From Pseudoalteromonas luteoviolacea DSM 6061 (GTDB lineage Bacteria > Pseudomonadota > Gammaproteobacteria > Enterobacterales > Alteromonadaceae), in the NCBI RefSeq assembly GCF_001625655.1, contig NZ_AUYB01000109.1, positions 1 to 64,000 on the forward strand: a stretch of DNA of 64,000 bases, read 5' to 3'. Made by a program: the position numbers and the translations under genes. Below the pieces are notes generated by a model. It saw only the letters and a program-made list of their open reading frames with translations. It made no database searches and was not told the origin of the DNA. This document shows, piece after piece, positions 17,008 through 33,398 of this stretch. The first letter of the stretch is position 1; the number at the start of each line of letters is the position of its first letter.

Positions 17008-18687
17008 ATGCTTACGAGTCTGCAAATTAAGAATTTTGCGATTGTCAGTGAACTGAACATTGATTGGCGATCGGGAATGACAGCAATAACGGGTGAAACT
17101 GGCGCTGGTAAATCCATTGCCATCGATGCCTTATCTTTGTGTCTTGGTGAACGAGCAGATGCTAACGCAATTCGGCCACAGAGCAATAAAGCAGAAATCT
17201 CTGCACAGTTTGATATCCGTAACCTACCACAAGCACAGAAGTTTCTCTCAGAATTACTACTCGATGACGAGGAACAAAACTGCATACTGCGACGTGTCAT
17301 TACCCGCAATGGACGTAGCAAGAGCTTTATCAATGGCTCATCTGTTACAGCTGCACAGCTTAAAGAGCTGGGTCAGATGTTGATTGCAATTCACGGCCAG
17401 CATGCTCATCAACTCCTTTTAAAACCAGAACATCAATTGGGATTACTTGATGCTTATGCCGGTCACAACAACCTGCTAAACGCAGTAAAAGCACAGTACA
17501 CTCATTATCAAAAGCTGCAAAAAGAACACTCGCATCTACTAAAGCAGCAACAGGCACAAGCAGCCAAGAAACAATTACTTGAATATCAAGTCGAAGAACT
17601 TGATGAGTTTGCGCTTCAAGAAGGTGAGTACGAGCAAATAGAAGCCGAACATAATCGTTTAAGTCATTCACAGACTTTGGTCGAAAATTGTCAAAGAGAA
17701 TTGATGTGCCTTTATGAGCAAGATGACCAAACAGTACTCGGACAATTGCAACATAGCGTACAAACCTTTACTGAATTGAGTAGTCTAGATAAGTCGCTTG
17801 AGAGTATCAGCTCAATGCTTAGTGAGGCTGCTGTGCAACTCGAAGAAGCCTGCCGAGAGATACGTAGTTATGGTGAGAGTGTAGAGCAAGACCCAATAAG
17901 ACTTCAAGAAATTGAGGAGCGTATCACACAAGCTATGGCGCTATCTAGAAAGCATCAGATTCCGCCAGACCAATTAGCAGCCCATCACCAATCCCTGAAA
18001 CAAGAACTAGAAAATATTTGTTCCGATAATGCCCGCATTGATGATTTAGAGCATGAAATTGCTGAGGCACTACATGCGTACCATATTTCAGCGAATCAGC
18101 TCAGCGAAAGCAGAGCAATTTATGCAGAAAAATTGAATGAACTTATTACCCAGAGTATGCATGAACTCTCTATGGAAAATGGCCGCTTCGCAATTGAGTT
18201 GGTCAAAGAGAGTGACAGACGCCCGAATGAGTGCGGCATGGACAGCATTGATTTTCTAGTCTCTACAAACCCAGGGCAACCAATGCAAGCGCTGGCCAAG
18301 GTTGCATCTGGGGGGGAGCTTTCACGGATCAGCTTGGCGATTCAAGTGATCATTGCAAATAAAGTCACAACACCAACATTAATATTCGATGAAGTGGATG
18401 TAGGTATCTCTGGACCAACTGCGTCACAAGTCGGCAAACAACTCAGATTACTGGGTAAGTCCACACAGGTTATATGTGTAACTCACCTGCCGCAAGTTGC
18501 TTGTAGTGGCCACCAGCAGTTTTTCGTCAAAAAGGAAGTCGATAATGAACAAACATATACTTCGATGCAACCTTTAAGCGAACACCTCCGCATTGACGAG
18601 ATAGCCAGATTATTAGGTGGAGATAGTGTCAGTGAAACCACACGCGCTAGTGCAAAAGAGTTGCTTGCAGTCCAAGGCTGCGCCTAG
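17008..18687 (+). CDS. recN: DNA repair protein RecN
   Basis: SMC-like ATPase for double-strand break repair. The 559-aa product has Walker A GETGAGKS (about 29-36), two coiled-coil arms (about 155-225 and 300-370), the ABC signature ASGGELSRISLAIQVI and Walker B TLIFDEVDVGISG. Length fits the family (about 553 aa in E. coli). Two LexA boxes directly precede the start, so it is an SOS gene. Confidence 0.98.
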   Translation: MLTSLQIKNFAIVSELNIDWRSGMTAITGETGAGKSIAIDALSLCLGERADANAIRPQSNKAEISAQFDIRNLPQAQKFLSELLLDDEEQNCILRRVITRNGRSKSFINGSSVTAAQLKELGQMLIAIHGQHAHQLLLKPEHQLGLLDAYAGHNNLLNAVKAQYTHYQKLQKEHSHLLKQQQAQAAKKQLLEYQVEELDEFALQEGEYEQIEAEHNRLSHSQTLVENCQRELMCLYEQDDQTVLGQLQHSVQTFTELSSLDKSLESISSMLSEAAVQLEEACREIRSYGESVEQDPIRLQEIEERITQAMALSRKHQIPPDQLAAHHQSLKQELENICSDNARIDDLEHEIAEALHAYHISANQLSESRAIYAEKLNELITQSMHELSMENGRFAIELVKESDRRPNECGMDSIDFLVSTNPGQPMQALAKVASGGELSRISLAIQVIIANKVTTPTLIFDEVDVGISGPTASQVGKQLRLLGKSTQVICVTHLPQVACSGHQQFFVKKEVDNEQTYTSMQPLSEHLRIDEIARLLGGDSVSETTRASAKELLAVQGCA

Positions 18688-18693
18688 ATAACC

Positions 18694-18726
18694 AAAGCCT
18701 TGTTACTATGAGGGTAACAAGGCTTT
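18694..18726. terminator. Shared terminator of recN and the cytochrome b561 gene
   Basis: AAAGCCTTGTTAC and GTAACAAGGCTTT form a perfect 13-bp stem between the two convergent genes. T-runs are weak, so efficiency is uncertain. Confidence 0.65.
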
Positions 18727-18740
18727 GTGTTGATTTTAGT

Positions 18741-19325
18741 CTATGTCATTTTTAACAGTGTTCTGTCTTTTTTCACATAATGATGAAACAGTGCGGCTCC
18801 AGCATGCCCTGCAATTAAGATCCATATCAACCAAGCGCCTAAAATGTCTTTGTGTATAAAATCTATTGGCCTTTCAAACTCGCTAAACGTCAACCCAAGA
18901 CCATCAACAACTAAATATTGATACATGGCAGTACTTTCGAACTTTGGTATGTCAAACATAAAGAAAAACTCAGTGCTTACGCCGGTACCAATGTAGCCAG
19001 TAATTGGCGCAATAATCATTATCGCATACAACAAAAAGTGACCGCAGTGGGCGGCAAGGTGTTCAAGTTTAGTGCCCGGCTCAGGCTGTGGTTGATTGTT
19101 CAAAGCTCTCCAAATGATACGTAAAGCTACAATCACCATAATCGAGATTCCAAATGATAGATGAAGTTGTAACGCAGTCCAGTTTTCTGGTGTTTTTGCT
19201 TCGGTAAACCATTGGCGATAATACACAACAATGTAAGCTGCCAAAAACAAGAAGGCCGTTGTCCAATGTAGCCATTTTGCGATACAACCATAATCCAACT
19301 TTGTATTTTTAATCGTCATACTCAC
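18741..19325 (-). CDS. cybB: Cytochrome b561 family protein
   Basis: 194-aa membrane protein with four predicted helices and haem-binding histidines in LHWTTAFLF, LQLHLSFGISI, LAAHCGHFLLYAIM and AGHAGAALFHHYV. This is the prokaryotic cytochrome b561 (CybB) pattern, a di-haem quinone-linked electron carrier; E. coli CybB oxidises superoxide and reduces ubiquinone. Paralogues such as YodB and YceJ look similar, so the symbol is tentative. It has no operon partner. Confidence 0.85.
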   Translation of the reverse strand: MSMTIKNTKLDYGCIAKWLHWTTAFLFLAAYIVVYYRQWFTEAKTPENWTALQLHLSFGISIMVIVALRIIWRALNNQPQPEPGTKLEHLAAHCGHFLLYAIMIIAPITGYIGTGVSTEFFFMFDIPKFESTAMYQYLVVDGLGLTFSEFERPIDFIHKDILGAWLIWILIAGHAGAALFHHYVKKDRTLLKMT

Positions 19326-19479
19326 CTCGCTTTCACTGCTTTAGGGTGTTTGTTGCATGCCATTCTATAACCCAGCACCTACTAAGTATTTCGCTATTTA
19401 CTGGATAATTCATTCTAATAAATAGAATATACTGACAGGTTTGCAATATCGCGCTCAATTGCTCGGTCAAGTCACAACG

Positions 19480-19513
19480 AAAAAACCCCAATACATTAAA
19501 TGTACCGGGGTTT
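19480..19513 (-). terminator. gltBD terminator
   Basis: ACCCCGGTACA and TGTATTGGGGT (minus strand) form an 11-bp stem with one G-T pair, followed by a T-run. It lies about 50 bp after gltD. Confidence 0.8.
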
Positions 19514-19561
19514 GCAACGTAATATAGATTCTCACATCATGTGATGATTTACTCTAAACAC

Positions 19562-25448
<5,887 letters not shown>

Positions 25449-25548
25449 AGACTCCTCCCCTTGCTACTACTGCCAGCTAGAATGACTTCGACGATTTACT
25501 GGCAGATATTCAAAATTAGCGCTGAATTAAAACTGAGTCAACATAAAT

Positions 25549-25566
25549 AAGAATAAATATTCACAC
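25549..25566. promoter_or_regulatory. ArgR-like box upstream of gltB
   Basis: AGAAT-AAAT-ATTCA differs from the ARG-box core TGAAT-WWWW-ATTCA at one base, and a TGAAT half-site follows at 25571. ArgR takes part in gltBD control in E. coli, so this is plausible but based on eye inspection only. Confidence 0.35.
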
Positions 25567-25706
25567 TCATGAATATTTTTCAACGACCCTTTTTTGTAAC
25601 CAAAATTTAATAAGTTGCAATATTTCACCATAATTTGACATTTAAAATAAAATGACACCGGTATCAAATGTTAAATAACTCATAACAAAAACAAATTGAG
25701 ATACAG

Positions 25707-25722
25707 TTTACGTAAACGTAAA
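25707..25722. promoter_or_regulatory. LiuR-like palindrome upstream of gltBD
   Basis: TTTACGT-AA-ACGTAAA, extended to GTTTACGT...ACGTAAAC here, 258 bp before gltB. The identical 16-mer stands upstream of the Leu/Phe/Val dehydrogenase gene (60682). It resembles the motif I recall for the MerR-type regulator LiuR of branched-chain amino acid breakdown; the regulator gene is not in this window. Confidence 0.6.
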
Positions 25723-25886
25723 CATGCAAACAAATGAATAACTATTCACAAAGATGATGTTTGATATTTTTTCTAATCATGTTCAGAAATGCCGCAGCCT
25801 TTAGATTTGGTGTCAGCCTCATGACGTTAGGGTACAAACTAAAGAAGAAAGGGAAAAAGACGAGTACGAGTGCAGTAATAGATGGA

Positions 25887-25913
25887 AAAGAAAAACCCGG
25901 GCAATTGCCCGGG
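25887..25913 (-). terminator. grxD terminator
   Basis: CCCGGGCAATTGCCCGGG is a perfect 18-bp palindrome flanked on the plus side by AAAAA, which is the T-run of a minus-strand terminator 26 bp after grxD. Confidence 0.85.
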
Positions 25914-25939
25914 TCAATGCAAAGTAAAGAAGACCTTTG

Positions 25940-26275
25940 TTATTCTGCTGCTTCTTTATATTTAGCAGCTGTCTCTGTGATTAAAGGTTGTAGTTCGCCT
26001 TTTTGAAACATTTCGATAATGATATCACAACCACCGATCAGCTCACCTTCAACCCAAAGTTGTGGAAATGTTGGCCAGTTAGCGTAATGAGGTAGCTCAG
26101 CTCGGATATCAGGGTTAAGTAAAATATCAACATAAGCAAACTGCTCACCGCACGCCATTAGGGCTTGTGAAGCTTGAGAAGAAAAACCACAGTTTGGTAA
26201 CTTTGGAGAGCCCTTCATATATAGAAGAATCGGGTTTTCTGCAATTTGCTGTTTAATCTTTTCAATGGTTTCCAT
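25940..26275 (-). CDS. grxD: Monothiol glutaredoxin (Grx4 family)
   Basis: 111-aa monothiol glutaredoxin with the CGFS active site (NCGFSSQA) and the GSH-binding WPTFPQLWVEGELIGGCD segment. Grx4 proteins bind a bridging [2Fe-2S] cluster with glutathione and deliver it to iron-sulfur proteins. Length matches E. coli GrxD (115 aa). It is monocistronic, divergent from sodB. Confidence 0.96.
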   Translation of the reverse strand: METIEKIKQQIAENPILLYMKGSPKLPNCGFSSQASQALMACGEQFAYVDILLNPDIRAELPHYANWPTFPQLWVEGELIGGCDIIIEMFQKGELQPLITETAAKYKEAAE

Positions 26276-26511
26276 ATATACCTCAAATGACGATATTATC
26301 AGTTCATAAGCACTTTAGACTGGTTAAAAATAGTGCATATGAATCATTCACACTACAAGTCTTAGCTACGCCCATTGCTGTTTGCTAAAACTTGAGTAAA
26401 ATACTCAGGAATTATAGTATCACTATACAGAACCAAAACGTACTGAAATGTGCCCGTAGCAAGGCAACTTTTTAACAGTTTTGGGAATTCAACAAAAAAA
26501 TGGAGATTAAA

Positions 26512-27093
26512 ATGGCTTTCGAACTACCGTCACTTCCTTATGCTATTGATGCACTAGAGCCGCATATTTCTAAAGAAACTTTAGAATTCCACCATGGTAA
26601 ACACCACAACACTTATGTGGTTAAGCTTAATGGCCTAGTGGAAGGTACTGACTTTGCAAACAAAACGCTAGATGAAGTTGTTCTTAGCTCTGAAGGCGGC
26701 ATTTTTAATAATGCTGCGCAAATTTGGAACCACACTTTCTACTGGCACAGCCTTTCACCAAACGGTGGTGGCGAAGCACAAGGCAAAGTTGCTGAGCTAA
26801 TCAATGCAAAATGGGGTTCATTTGCAGCGTTCCAAGAAGCGTTCAACGACAAAGCTGTAAATAACTTCGGTTCTAGCTGGACTTGGTTAGTACAGCTTGC
26901 TGATGGTTCTTTAGATATCGTGAATACATCAAATGCAGCGACACCATTGACTGAAGAAGGTGTAACACCAATTTTAACAGTTGACCTTTGGGAACATGCG
27001 TACTATATCGATTACCGCAATGTTCGTCCAGAGTACCTAAAAGGCTTCTGGTCTTTAGTTAACTGGGATTTCGCAAACGGAAATCTAGCTTAA
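26512..27093 (+). CDS. sodB: Superoxide dismutase [Fe]
   Basis: 193-aa superoxide dismutase with metal ligands in [22 protein letters not shown] and [11 protein letters not shown]. The Gln in [13 protein letters not shown] and the context are typical of the iron form. The ATG at 26512 is chosen because GGAG lies six bases upstream; an earlier in-frame ATG at 26500 adds four residues. Iron-dependent control is usual for this gene but no clear Fur box is seen. Confidence 0.96.
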   Translation: MAFELPSLPYAIDALEPHISKETLEFHHGKHHNTYVVKLNGLVEGTDFANKTLDEVVLSSEGGIFNNAAQIWNHTFYWHSLSPNGGGEAQGKVAELINAKWGSFAAFQEAFNDKAVNNFGSSWTWLVQLADGSLDIVNTSNAATPLTEEGVTPILTVDLWEHAYYIDYRNVRPEYLKGFWSLVNWDFANGNLA

Positions 27094-27130
27094 ATACAAA
27101 GGTATAACTGTACCAATTTAAGCAATAAAA

Positions 27131-27153
27131 AAGGCGCAAAAGCGCCTTTTTTT
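27131..27153 (+). terminator. sodB terminator
   Basis: AAGGCGC-AAAA-GCGCCTT followed by TTTTT on the plus strand, about 37 bp after the sodB stop codon. Confidence 0.85.
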
Positions 27154-27285
27154 ACGCCTAGAAAAATTCGCTATCACATTAAATTCTCATATTTTTTAAG
27201 CAAATATCCAATAACACGACTAAGCTTTAATTAAGCCTTGCATTTTAACCCCAGCTTTTTTTAAAACAGGTTATTGGAGTTTGAT

Positions 27286-29208
27286 ATGACTATATTTGAG
27301 CATTACCAATCCCGATACGAAGCAGCTAAAGAAGAAGAATTCACAATCGCTGAGTTTCTCGAAATTTGTAAAGAGGATAAGGCAGCTTATGCCAGTGCGC
27401 CTGAAAGATTGCTCATGGCCATCGGCGAGCCAGAGATGATTGACACTTCTACCGATGCTAGATTAAGCCGGCTCTTTTCGAATCGGGTCATCGCACGCTA
27501 CCCTGCCTTTCAAGAGTTTTATGGTATGGAAGATGCCATTGAGCAAATTGTATCGTACCTAAAACATGCCGCTCAAGGCTTAGAAGAATGTAAACAAGTA
27601 CTTTACTTACTAGGGCCTGTAGGTGGTGGTAAATCTTCTATCGCGGAAAAACTTAAGTATTTGATGCAACAGGTCCCAATCTATGCAATCAAAGATTCTC
27701 CAGTGAATGATCACCCATTGAGTTTATTTAATGCACAAGAAGATGGCGAACTGCTTGAAAAAGAGTATGGAATTTCAAAGCGCTACCTTAAAACTGTGAT
27801 GTCTCCATGGGCGACTAAACGCTTACATGAATACAATGGCGACATTAGCAAATTTAAAGTTGTTAAGCGTTATCCGTCGATTCTCGATCAGGTGGCTATA
27901 GCGAAAACAGAGCCAGGTGATGAGAACAACCAAGACATTTCCGCTCTTGTGGGTAAAGTAGATATCAGAAAGCTAGAGCATTTCGCACAAAATGATCCAG
28001 ATGCCTATGCCTATTCAGGTGCATTGTGTTTAGCAAACCAAGGTCTGATGGAATTTGTTGAAATGTTTAAAGCACCCATAAAGGTGCTACACCCATTACT
28101 TACGGCGACACAAGAAGGAAACTATAATGGTACCGAAGGCATTTCTGCACTGCCTTTCAGTGGTATCATACTTGCTCACTCCAATGAGTCTGAATGGCAA
28201 ACATTCAAGAATAACAAAAACAATGAAGCATTCTTGGACCGTGTCTTTATTGTAAAAGTGCCTTATTGTCTGCGCGTTTCTGAAGAAGTGAAGATTTATA
28301 AGAAACTGCTCGAAAATAGCGAACTTAAAAATGCACAGTGTGCTCCGGGTACACTAGAAACACTAGCTAAGTTCTCATCGCTATCGAGAATCAAAGAACC
28401 AGAAAATTCTAGCATCTACTCAAAAATGCGCGTCTATGATGGCGAGAGCCTGAAAGATACAGACCCCAAAGCTAAGTCCTATCAAGAATATAGAGATTAT
28501 GCTGGTGTAGATGAAGGCATGAACGGTTTGTCTACACGTTTTGCTTTCAAAATTCTGTCGCGTGTCTTCAACTTTGATCATACTGAAGTCGCAGCAAACC
28601 CCGTACATTTATTCTATGTACTGGAGCAACAAATTGAACGTGAACAATTTAGCGCTGAAATACAAGAGCGTTATTTGAGTCACTTGAAAGGATATTTGAT
28701 CCCGCAATATGTTGAGTTTATCGGTAAAGAACTGCAAACGGCGTACTTAGAGTCTTACTCGGAATATGGCCAGAATATTTTTGACCGCTATGTAACCTAT
28801 GCTGATTTTTGGATTCAAGATCAAGAATATAGAGACCCTGACACAGGCCAGCTATTTGATAGATCGGCACTGAATGCGGAGCTTGAAAAAATAGAGAAGC
28901 CTGCTGGAATCTCGAACCCTAAAGACTTCAGAAATGAGATCGTTAACTTCGTATTACGTGCGCGCGCACACCATAACGGTGAAAATCCGGTTTGGACAAG
29001 CTACGAAAAGTTAAGAACGGTTATCGAGAAAAAAATGTTCTCAAACACTGAAGATTTACTACCAGTCATCTCATTTAATGCCAAAACTTCAGCCGAAGAT
29101 CAGAAAAAGCATGAGGACTTTGTCAATCGAATGATGGAAAAAGGATATACCCAGAAGCAGGTTCGGTTACTTTCTGAATGGTATTTGAGAGTTAGAAAGT
29201 CACAGTAA
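27286..29208 (+). CDS. prkA: PrkA family serine protein kinase (YeaG)
   Basis: 640-aa protein of the PrkA/YeaG family, made during nutrient stress and stationary phase in E. coli. It has an AAA-type module with Walker A GPVGGGKS (about 110-117) and a C-terminal PrkA kinase-like domain. ATG 27286 is preferred because GGAG lies six bases upstream; a TTG at 27274 opens the frame four codons earlier. It is first of a prkA-yeaH-spoVR set with short gaps (23 and 17 bp). I see no sigma-54 site upstream. Confidence 0.95.
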   Translation: MTIFEHYQSRYEAAKEEEFTIAEFLEICKEDKAAYASAPERLLMAIGEPEMIDTSTDARLSRLFSNRVIARYPAFQEFYGMEDAIEQIVSYLKHAAQGLEECKQVLYLLGPVGGGKSSIAEKLKYLMQQVPIYAIKDSPVNDHPLSLFNAQEDGELLEKEYGISKRYLKTVMSPWATKRLHEYNGDISKFKVVKRYPSILDQVAIAKTEPGDENNQDISALVGKVDIRKLEHFAQNDPDAYAYSGALCLANQGLMEFVEMFKAPIKVLHPLLTATQEGNYNGTEGISALPFSGIILAHSNESEWQTFKNNKNNEAFLDRVFIVKVPYCLRVSEEVKIYKKLLENSELKNAQCAPGTLETLAKFSSLSRIKEPENSSIYSKMRVYDGESLKDTDPKAKSYQEYRDYAGVDEGMNGLSTRFAFKILSRVFNFDHTEVAANPVHLFYVLEQQIEREQFSAEIQERYLSHLKGYLIPQYVEFIGKELQTAYLESYSEYGQNIFDRYVTYADFWIQDQEYRDPDTGQLFDRSALNAELEKIEKPAGISNPKDFRNEIVNFVLRARAHHNGENPVWTSYEKLRTVIEKKMFSNTEDLLPVISFNAKTSAEDQKKHEDFVNRMMEKGYTQKQVRLLSEWYLRVRKSQ

Positions 29209-29231
29209 TCTTAGCGATTGGAGGGTGGTCT

Positions 29232-30518
29232 ATGGCACATTTCATCGATCGAAGATTGAATGGGAAGAACAAAAGTACGCCGAATAGGCAAAGGTTTATT
29301 CGGCGCTACAAAAAACAAATAAAGGAAGCGGTTTCTGACGCCATTAACAAAAGAAGCGTAACTGATATCAGTAGTGGCGAGAGTATTTCTATTCCACAGA
29401 GGGATATCAGTGAGCCCGTGTTCCACCAAGGTAAAGGTGGAAATAGAGAACATATACACCCGGGTAATGATCAGTTTACGACGGGTGATAAAATTCAACG
29501 CCCTCCATCTGGACAGGGTGGAGGAGCAGGAGAAGGTAACGCCAGTGATCAAGGCGAAGGACAAGATGACTTTGTTTTTTCTATATCAAAAGATGAATAT
29601 CTTGACCTGCTTTTCGAAGATCTTGAATTACCCAATTTACAGAAAAGCCAACTAGATAAACTAGTGCAAATGAAAACCCATCGAGCAGGGTTTTGCAATG
29701 ATGGGATGCCCAGTAACCTTGATATTGTAAGGTCTTTAAAAGGCTCCATTGCTCGTCGAATAGCAATGACTGCTGGTAAGCGGTCTCGACTCAAAGAGCT
29801 TGAACAGGAATTAGCGGAGTTATTAGCTGAGCCTGTTCCGCCTCAGCAAAAAATACAACAGCTTGAAGAAGAGATTGAAACTCTGAGAAAGCGTATTGCA
29901 GCTGTGCCGTTTATAGACAATTATGATTTGCGGTTCAGAAACTATGAAAAAAGGCCGCATCCCACCAGCAAAGCGGTTATGTTTTGCCTGATGGATGTAT
30001 CTGGGTCAATGGATCAAGCAACAAAAGATATGGCGAAACGCTTTTATATTTTGTTGTATCAGTTTTTAACCCGTACATATAAAGACATAGAAGTGGTTTA
30101 TATTCGTCATCATACACAGGCAAAAGAGGTTGATGAGCAAGAGTTTTTTTACTCGCAAGAAACTGGCGGCACGATTGTTTCCAGCGCTCTCAAGCTAATG
30201 GACGAAATAGTCGCAGAACGTTATTCCCAGGGTGACTGGAATATATATGCAGCGCAAGCTTCAGATGGCGATAACTGGGCTGATGACTCGCCACACTGTA
30301 CTGATATTTTGGCTAACAAACTATTGAAAGTGGTCAGATATTACGCCTATATCGAAATCACGACTCGGGCGCATCAAAGTTTATGGCGAGAGTATCAAGG
30401 CTTATCTGCAGCTTATAATAATTTTGCTATGCAGCACATACGTTCGGTTGAGGATATTTATCCAATCTTCCGCGAACTGTTCAAGAAAAACCGCCAAAAA
30501 CAGCAAGGTGCAGCATAA
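29232..30518 (+). CDS. yeaH: YeaH/YhbH family protein (UPF0229)
   Basis: 428-aa protein always found next to prkA. The N-terminal 120 residues are basic and Gly-rich ([18 protein letters not shown]); the C-terminal half has a von Willebrand factor A-like fold with a MIDAS-type DVSGSM motif. A GGAGG site precedes the ATG. The partnership with PrkA and SpoVR is conserved, but the molecular role is unknown. Confidence 0.94.
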   Translation: MAHFIDRRLNGKNKSTPNRQRFIRRYKKQIKEAVSDAINKRSVTDISSGESISIPQRDISEPVFHQGKGGNREHIHPGNDQFTTGDKIQRPPSGQGGGAGEGNASDQGEGQDDFVFSISKDEYLDLLFEDLELPNLQKSQLDKLVQMKTHRAGFCNDGMPSNLDIVRSLKGSIARRIAMTAGKRSRLKELEQELAELLAEPVPPQQKIQQLEEEIETLRKRIAAVPFIDNYDLRFRNYEKRPHPTSKAVMFCLMDVSGSMDQATKDMAKRFYILLYQFLTRTYKDIEVVYIRHHTQAKEVDEQEFFYSQETGGTIVSSALKLMDEIVAERYSQGDWNIYAAQASDGDNWADDSPHCTDILANKLLKVVRYYAYIEITTRAHQSLWREYQGLSAAYNNFAMQHIRSVEDIYPIFRELFKKNRQKQQGAA

Positions 30519-30535
30519 TCAGAGGGGAAGCGCAA

Positions 30536-32044
30536 ATGACCTATAACCCTTTAAATGACGGTCCAGACTGGACATTTGAAAGGCTTGAAATGTATCAGGC
30601 CGAAATTGCACGTGTCGCAGAGCACTATCGACTTGATACATATCCTAATCAAATCGAAGTGATCACTGCTGAGCAAATGATGGATGCATACTCTAGTGTG
30701 GGTATGCCGATAGGCTATGCTCATTGGTCATATGGAAAAAAGTTCATTCAAACTGAGCAAAACTATAAACGCGGCCAAATGGGACTAGCATACGAAATTG
30801 TTATTAACTCTGATCCATGTATCGCATACCTAATGGAAGAGAATACACTTCCTATGCAAGCACTAGTCATGGCTCACGCATGTTATGGCCACAACTCATT
30901 TTTCAAAGGCAACTATCTATTTAAAACTTGGACAGATGCATCGTCAATTATTGACTATCTGGTGTTTGCAAAAAATTACGTTGCTCAGTGTGAAGAAAAG
31001 TACGGTATCGAAGAAGTTGAGAACTTATTAGACTCCTGCCATGCGTTAATGAATTACGGCGTAGATCGTTATAAACGGCCACAGCAAATTTCTTTGTTTG
31101 AGGAGCAGAAAAGGCAAAAGGAAAGAGAGGATTACCTACAATCCCAAGTCAACGAACTCTGGAAAACAATTCCCACAAATAAACAAGAAGATACTGAAAA
31201 TCTGCCTAAGTTTCCCTCAGAACCTCAGGAAAATATTCTGTATTTTATTGAAAAGAATGCCCCGTTGCTCGAGTCATGGCAAAGGGAGATAATCCGTATT
31301 GTAAGAAAAATCTCTCAGTACTTTTACCCTCAGCGACAAACGCAAGTTATGAATGAGGGATGGGCAACGTTTTGGCACTATACGATACTTAATCACCTCT
31401 ATGATGAAGGTAAGCTCAGTGATGCATTTATGCTTGAGTTTCTGCAAAGCCACACCAATGTAGTTTATCAGCCTCCATACAACAGCAAATTCTACTCGGG
31501 GATCAATCCCTATGCACTAGGGTTTAATATGATGGTAGATATACGCCGGATATGTGAAAGCCCTACAGATGAGGACAAATATTGGTTTCCTGAGTTTGCT
31601 GGCAAAGATTGGTTAGATACTCTGCACTTTGCGATGGAAAATTTCAAAGATGAGAGCTTTGTTAGTCAGTTCTTGTCTCCTAAAATCATCAGAGATTTTA
31701 AGCTGTTTACGATTATGGACAAGGAATCTTCTCCTCATTTGGAAGTAAGTGCAATACACGATGAAACTGGTTATTTAAAAGTCAGAAATAGCCTTTCAGC
31801 ACATTATAATCTAAGTAATAATGAACCAAACATTCAGGTATATAACGTCGACGTTAGAGGTGACCGCTCACTTACACTAAGGTATGTTCCTCAGGACAAA
31901 ATTCCTTTGGCAGAGTCCAAAATTGAAGTTTTGAAGCATTTGTATCGACTCTGGGGCTTTGAAGTACGCTTAGAGCAACTCGAAGACGACGGCAGCATAA
32001 CACTATTAGGCCAGTGTCCCTTAGAATCACCTGAAAGCGACTAG
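30536..32044 (+). CDS. SpoVR family protein
   Basis: 502-aa cytosolic protein of the SpoVR/YcgB family, named after a Bacillus spore-cortex gene but widespread in non-sporulating bacteria. Family stretches such as MNEGWATFWHYTILN, HTNVVYQPPYNSKFYSGINPYALGF and MAHACYGHNSFFKGNYLF are present. GAGGGG precedes the ATG and the gene is 17 bp from yeaH, so it is in the stress operon. It equals ycgB of E. coli, which there lies elsewhere. Confidence 0.95.
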   Translation: MTYNPLNDGPDWTFERLEMYQAEIARVAEHYRLDTYPNQIEVITAEQMMDAYSSVGMPIGYAHWSYGKKFIQTEQNYKRGQMGLAYEIVINSDPCIAYLMEENTLPMQALVMAHACYGHNSFFKGNYLFKTWTDASSIIDYLVFAKNYVAQCEEKYGIEEVENLLDSCHALMNYGVDRYKRPQQISLFEEQKRQKEREDYLQSQVNELWKTIPTNKQEDTENLPKFPSEPQENILYFIEKNAPLLESWQREIIRIVRKISQYFYPQRQTQVMNEGWATFWHYTILNHLYDEGKLSDAFMLEFLQSHTNVVYQPPYNSKFYSGINPYALGFNMMVDIRRICESPTDEDKYWFPEFAGKDWLDTLHFAMENFKDESFVSQFLSPKIIRDFKLFTIMDKESSPHLEVSAIHDETGYLKVRNSLSAHYNLSNNEPNIQVYNVDVRGDRSLTLRYVPQDKIPLAESKIEVLKHLYRLWGFEVRLEQLEDDGSITLLGQCPLESPESD

Positions 32045-32055
32045 TAAAATCAATT

Positions 32056-32079
32056 AGCCACCTTGGATCAAAGGTGGCT
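32056..32079 (+). terminator. Hairpin after spoVR
   Basis: AGCCACCTT and AAGGTGGCT pair around a short loop 11 bp after the spoVR stop; only a short T stretch follows. Confidence 0.6.
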
Positions 32080-32362
32080 TTAAATTGCCCCAATATAAAA
32101 TCCTAAGGTAATACTACTTACTTCATTTCCCACTTTGATAGACCCCATACAACTTCCACGTTCAGCCGCCCCTGCCCACTCTCATTTGCATAGCTTAATT
32201 CTACCTTTATTTGCCTTAGTCAAGATATGTAGTTACTCAGTTTAAAAAATAGACGCCAGAGTGTGAGTCTAAGATATCAGGATATACTAAAACTAACTTT
32301 GCAGTGGCATCTCGAGCTTCTACATCATTAACAATAACAATGCAATATTGCTGACAAAAGCA

Positions 32363-32394
32363 AAAGGGCTTGAAAAATTAACTCCAAGCCCTTT
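32363..32394 (-). terminator. Terminator of the PAS-GGDEF gene
   Basis: AAAGGGCTTG and CAAGCCCTTT form a 10-bp stem; on the minus strand a T-rich stretch follows. It lies about 28 bp after the stop codon. Confidence 0.7.
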
Positions 32395-32422
32395 GTATTG
32401 GTTCTTTCAATTTGCAAACTAT

Positions 32423-33394
32423 CTATTGAGACATAGAAGGCTCGTAAATAGTCACTTTATTTCTGCCATTTTCTTTCGAGTGATAAAGGGCAGCATCCGC
32501 AGCTTCTATCCATTGTTCATGTTTATTAAATGACTCATCATAACTGGCGATACCAAGACTTACCGTTAATTTAATTTCTTTTTTGTCGTAATAAATCACA
32601 GAGTTTTCAATCATACAGCGTAACCTTTCCGCGAATATCATGGCGCCCTCTGCGTCGGTGTCGACCAAAGTGACAGCAAATTCTTCACCGCCATAACGAC
32701 CCGCAATATCAGTTTCTCGTAATGTCTTTTTCAACAAGTCTGATAAATGTCTAATCGCTTCATCACCACCGCTATGCCCATATTCATCGTTGATTCGCTT
32801 AAAAAAATCAATATCAAACATGAGTAAAGTGCTACAGCCGTGATTACGCTTTAGTCGTTTAAACTCTTTTCTTAAAGACTCTTCCCAAAACCCTCTATTC
32901 GACAATTTTGTAAGTGCATCTGTTCGGCTCATTTCTTCTAAAGTCTTGTTTGCTTTTTCAAGCTCAAGCTTGTTCATTGCCTCATCAGTAACATCGTACA
33001 GAATCACACAGATATGACCCACTTCTCCAGTTACGGTTGTCAATGGAATGAAGGTTGCGTTTTGATACATATATTCCGCTTTACCAGTAATGGGCCGATA
33101 GTTTTTGAATCGGAATATATATGGCTGCTGTTCCCAAATGGTAAAAGAGCGATTCTTTAGCACAAAGACTGGCTCTGCTTTTCCTCTAAACCACGATTCG
33201 TCAATGCCAGGAAATAGATCAAAGACGTCTTTATCCTTCACTGCACTAGGCAACAGACCAGAGTGGTTTTCCATAAAGCCATTCCAAATACACACCCGAT
33301 AGTCTCTATCTAGTACAACCAGACCAACATCTACGGTGTTAAACATATCCATTAGCCAATGGATTTCATTCATATCAAAATCAGAAGCAGGCAT
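32423..33394 (-). CDS. Diguanylate cyclase with PAS sensor domain
   Basis: 323-aa protein with an N-terminal PAS domain (about 12-130, LVVLDRDYRVCIWNGFMENHSG) and a GGDEF domain (about 155-318). The active-site loop is GGEEF, and RETD placed five residues before it is the product-inhibition I-site, so the enzyme should make cyclic di-GMP under feedback control. No membrane helix is seen. It starts 4 bp after the REC-CheC gene, so the two are co-transcribed and probably act together. Confidence 0.93.
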   Translation of the reverse strand: MPASDFDMNEIHWLMDMFNTVDVGLVVLDRDYRVCIWNGFMENHSGLLPSAVKDKDVFDLFPGIDESWFRGKAEPVFVLKNRSFTIWEQQPYIFRFKNYRPITGKAEYMYQNATFIPLTTVTGEVGHICVILYDVTDEAMNKLELEKANKTLEEMSRTDALTKLSNRGFWEESLRKEFKRLKRNHGCSTLLMFDIDFFKRINDEYGHSGGDEAIRHLSDLLKKTLRETDIAGRYGGEEFAVTLVDTDAEGAMIFAERLRCMIENSVIYYDKKEIKLTVSLGIASYDESFNKHEQWIEAADAALYHSKENGRNKVTIYEPSMSQ

Positions 33395-33398
33395 AATT

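Larger units (their letters stand above)
25449..25939. other. gltB upstream region
   Basis: 491 bp, AT-rich, with no convincing gene. It holds an ArgR-like box, a 9-bp inverted repeat (AAATATTCA 25556-25564 and TGAATATTT 25571-25579), the 16-bp palindromic motif at 25707 and the grxD terminator. A plus-strand frame at 25761-26006 has no ribosome site and runs into the antisense of grxD. Confidence 0.7.
32045..32422. other. Intergenic region after spoVR
   Basis: 378 bp between convergent genes with no credible gene. It holds the spoVR hairpin (AGCCACCTT...AAGGTGGCT, 32056-32079) and a terminator of the PAS-GGDEF gene (AAAGGGCTTG 32363-32372 with CAAGCCCTTT 32385-32394). Confidence 0.7.

Noticed and set aside
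25761..26006. Plus-strand frame of 81 codons upstream of grxD
   Set aside because: It runs into the antisense of grxD and crosses its terminator.
27154..27285. Sigma-54 promoter for prkA, as for yeaG in E. coli
   Set aside because: No TGGCAC-N5-TTGCA type site is seen in this stretch.
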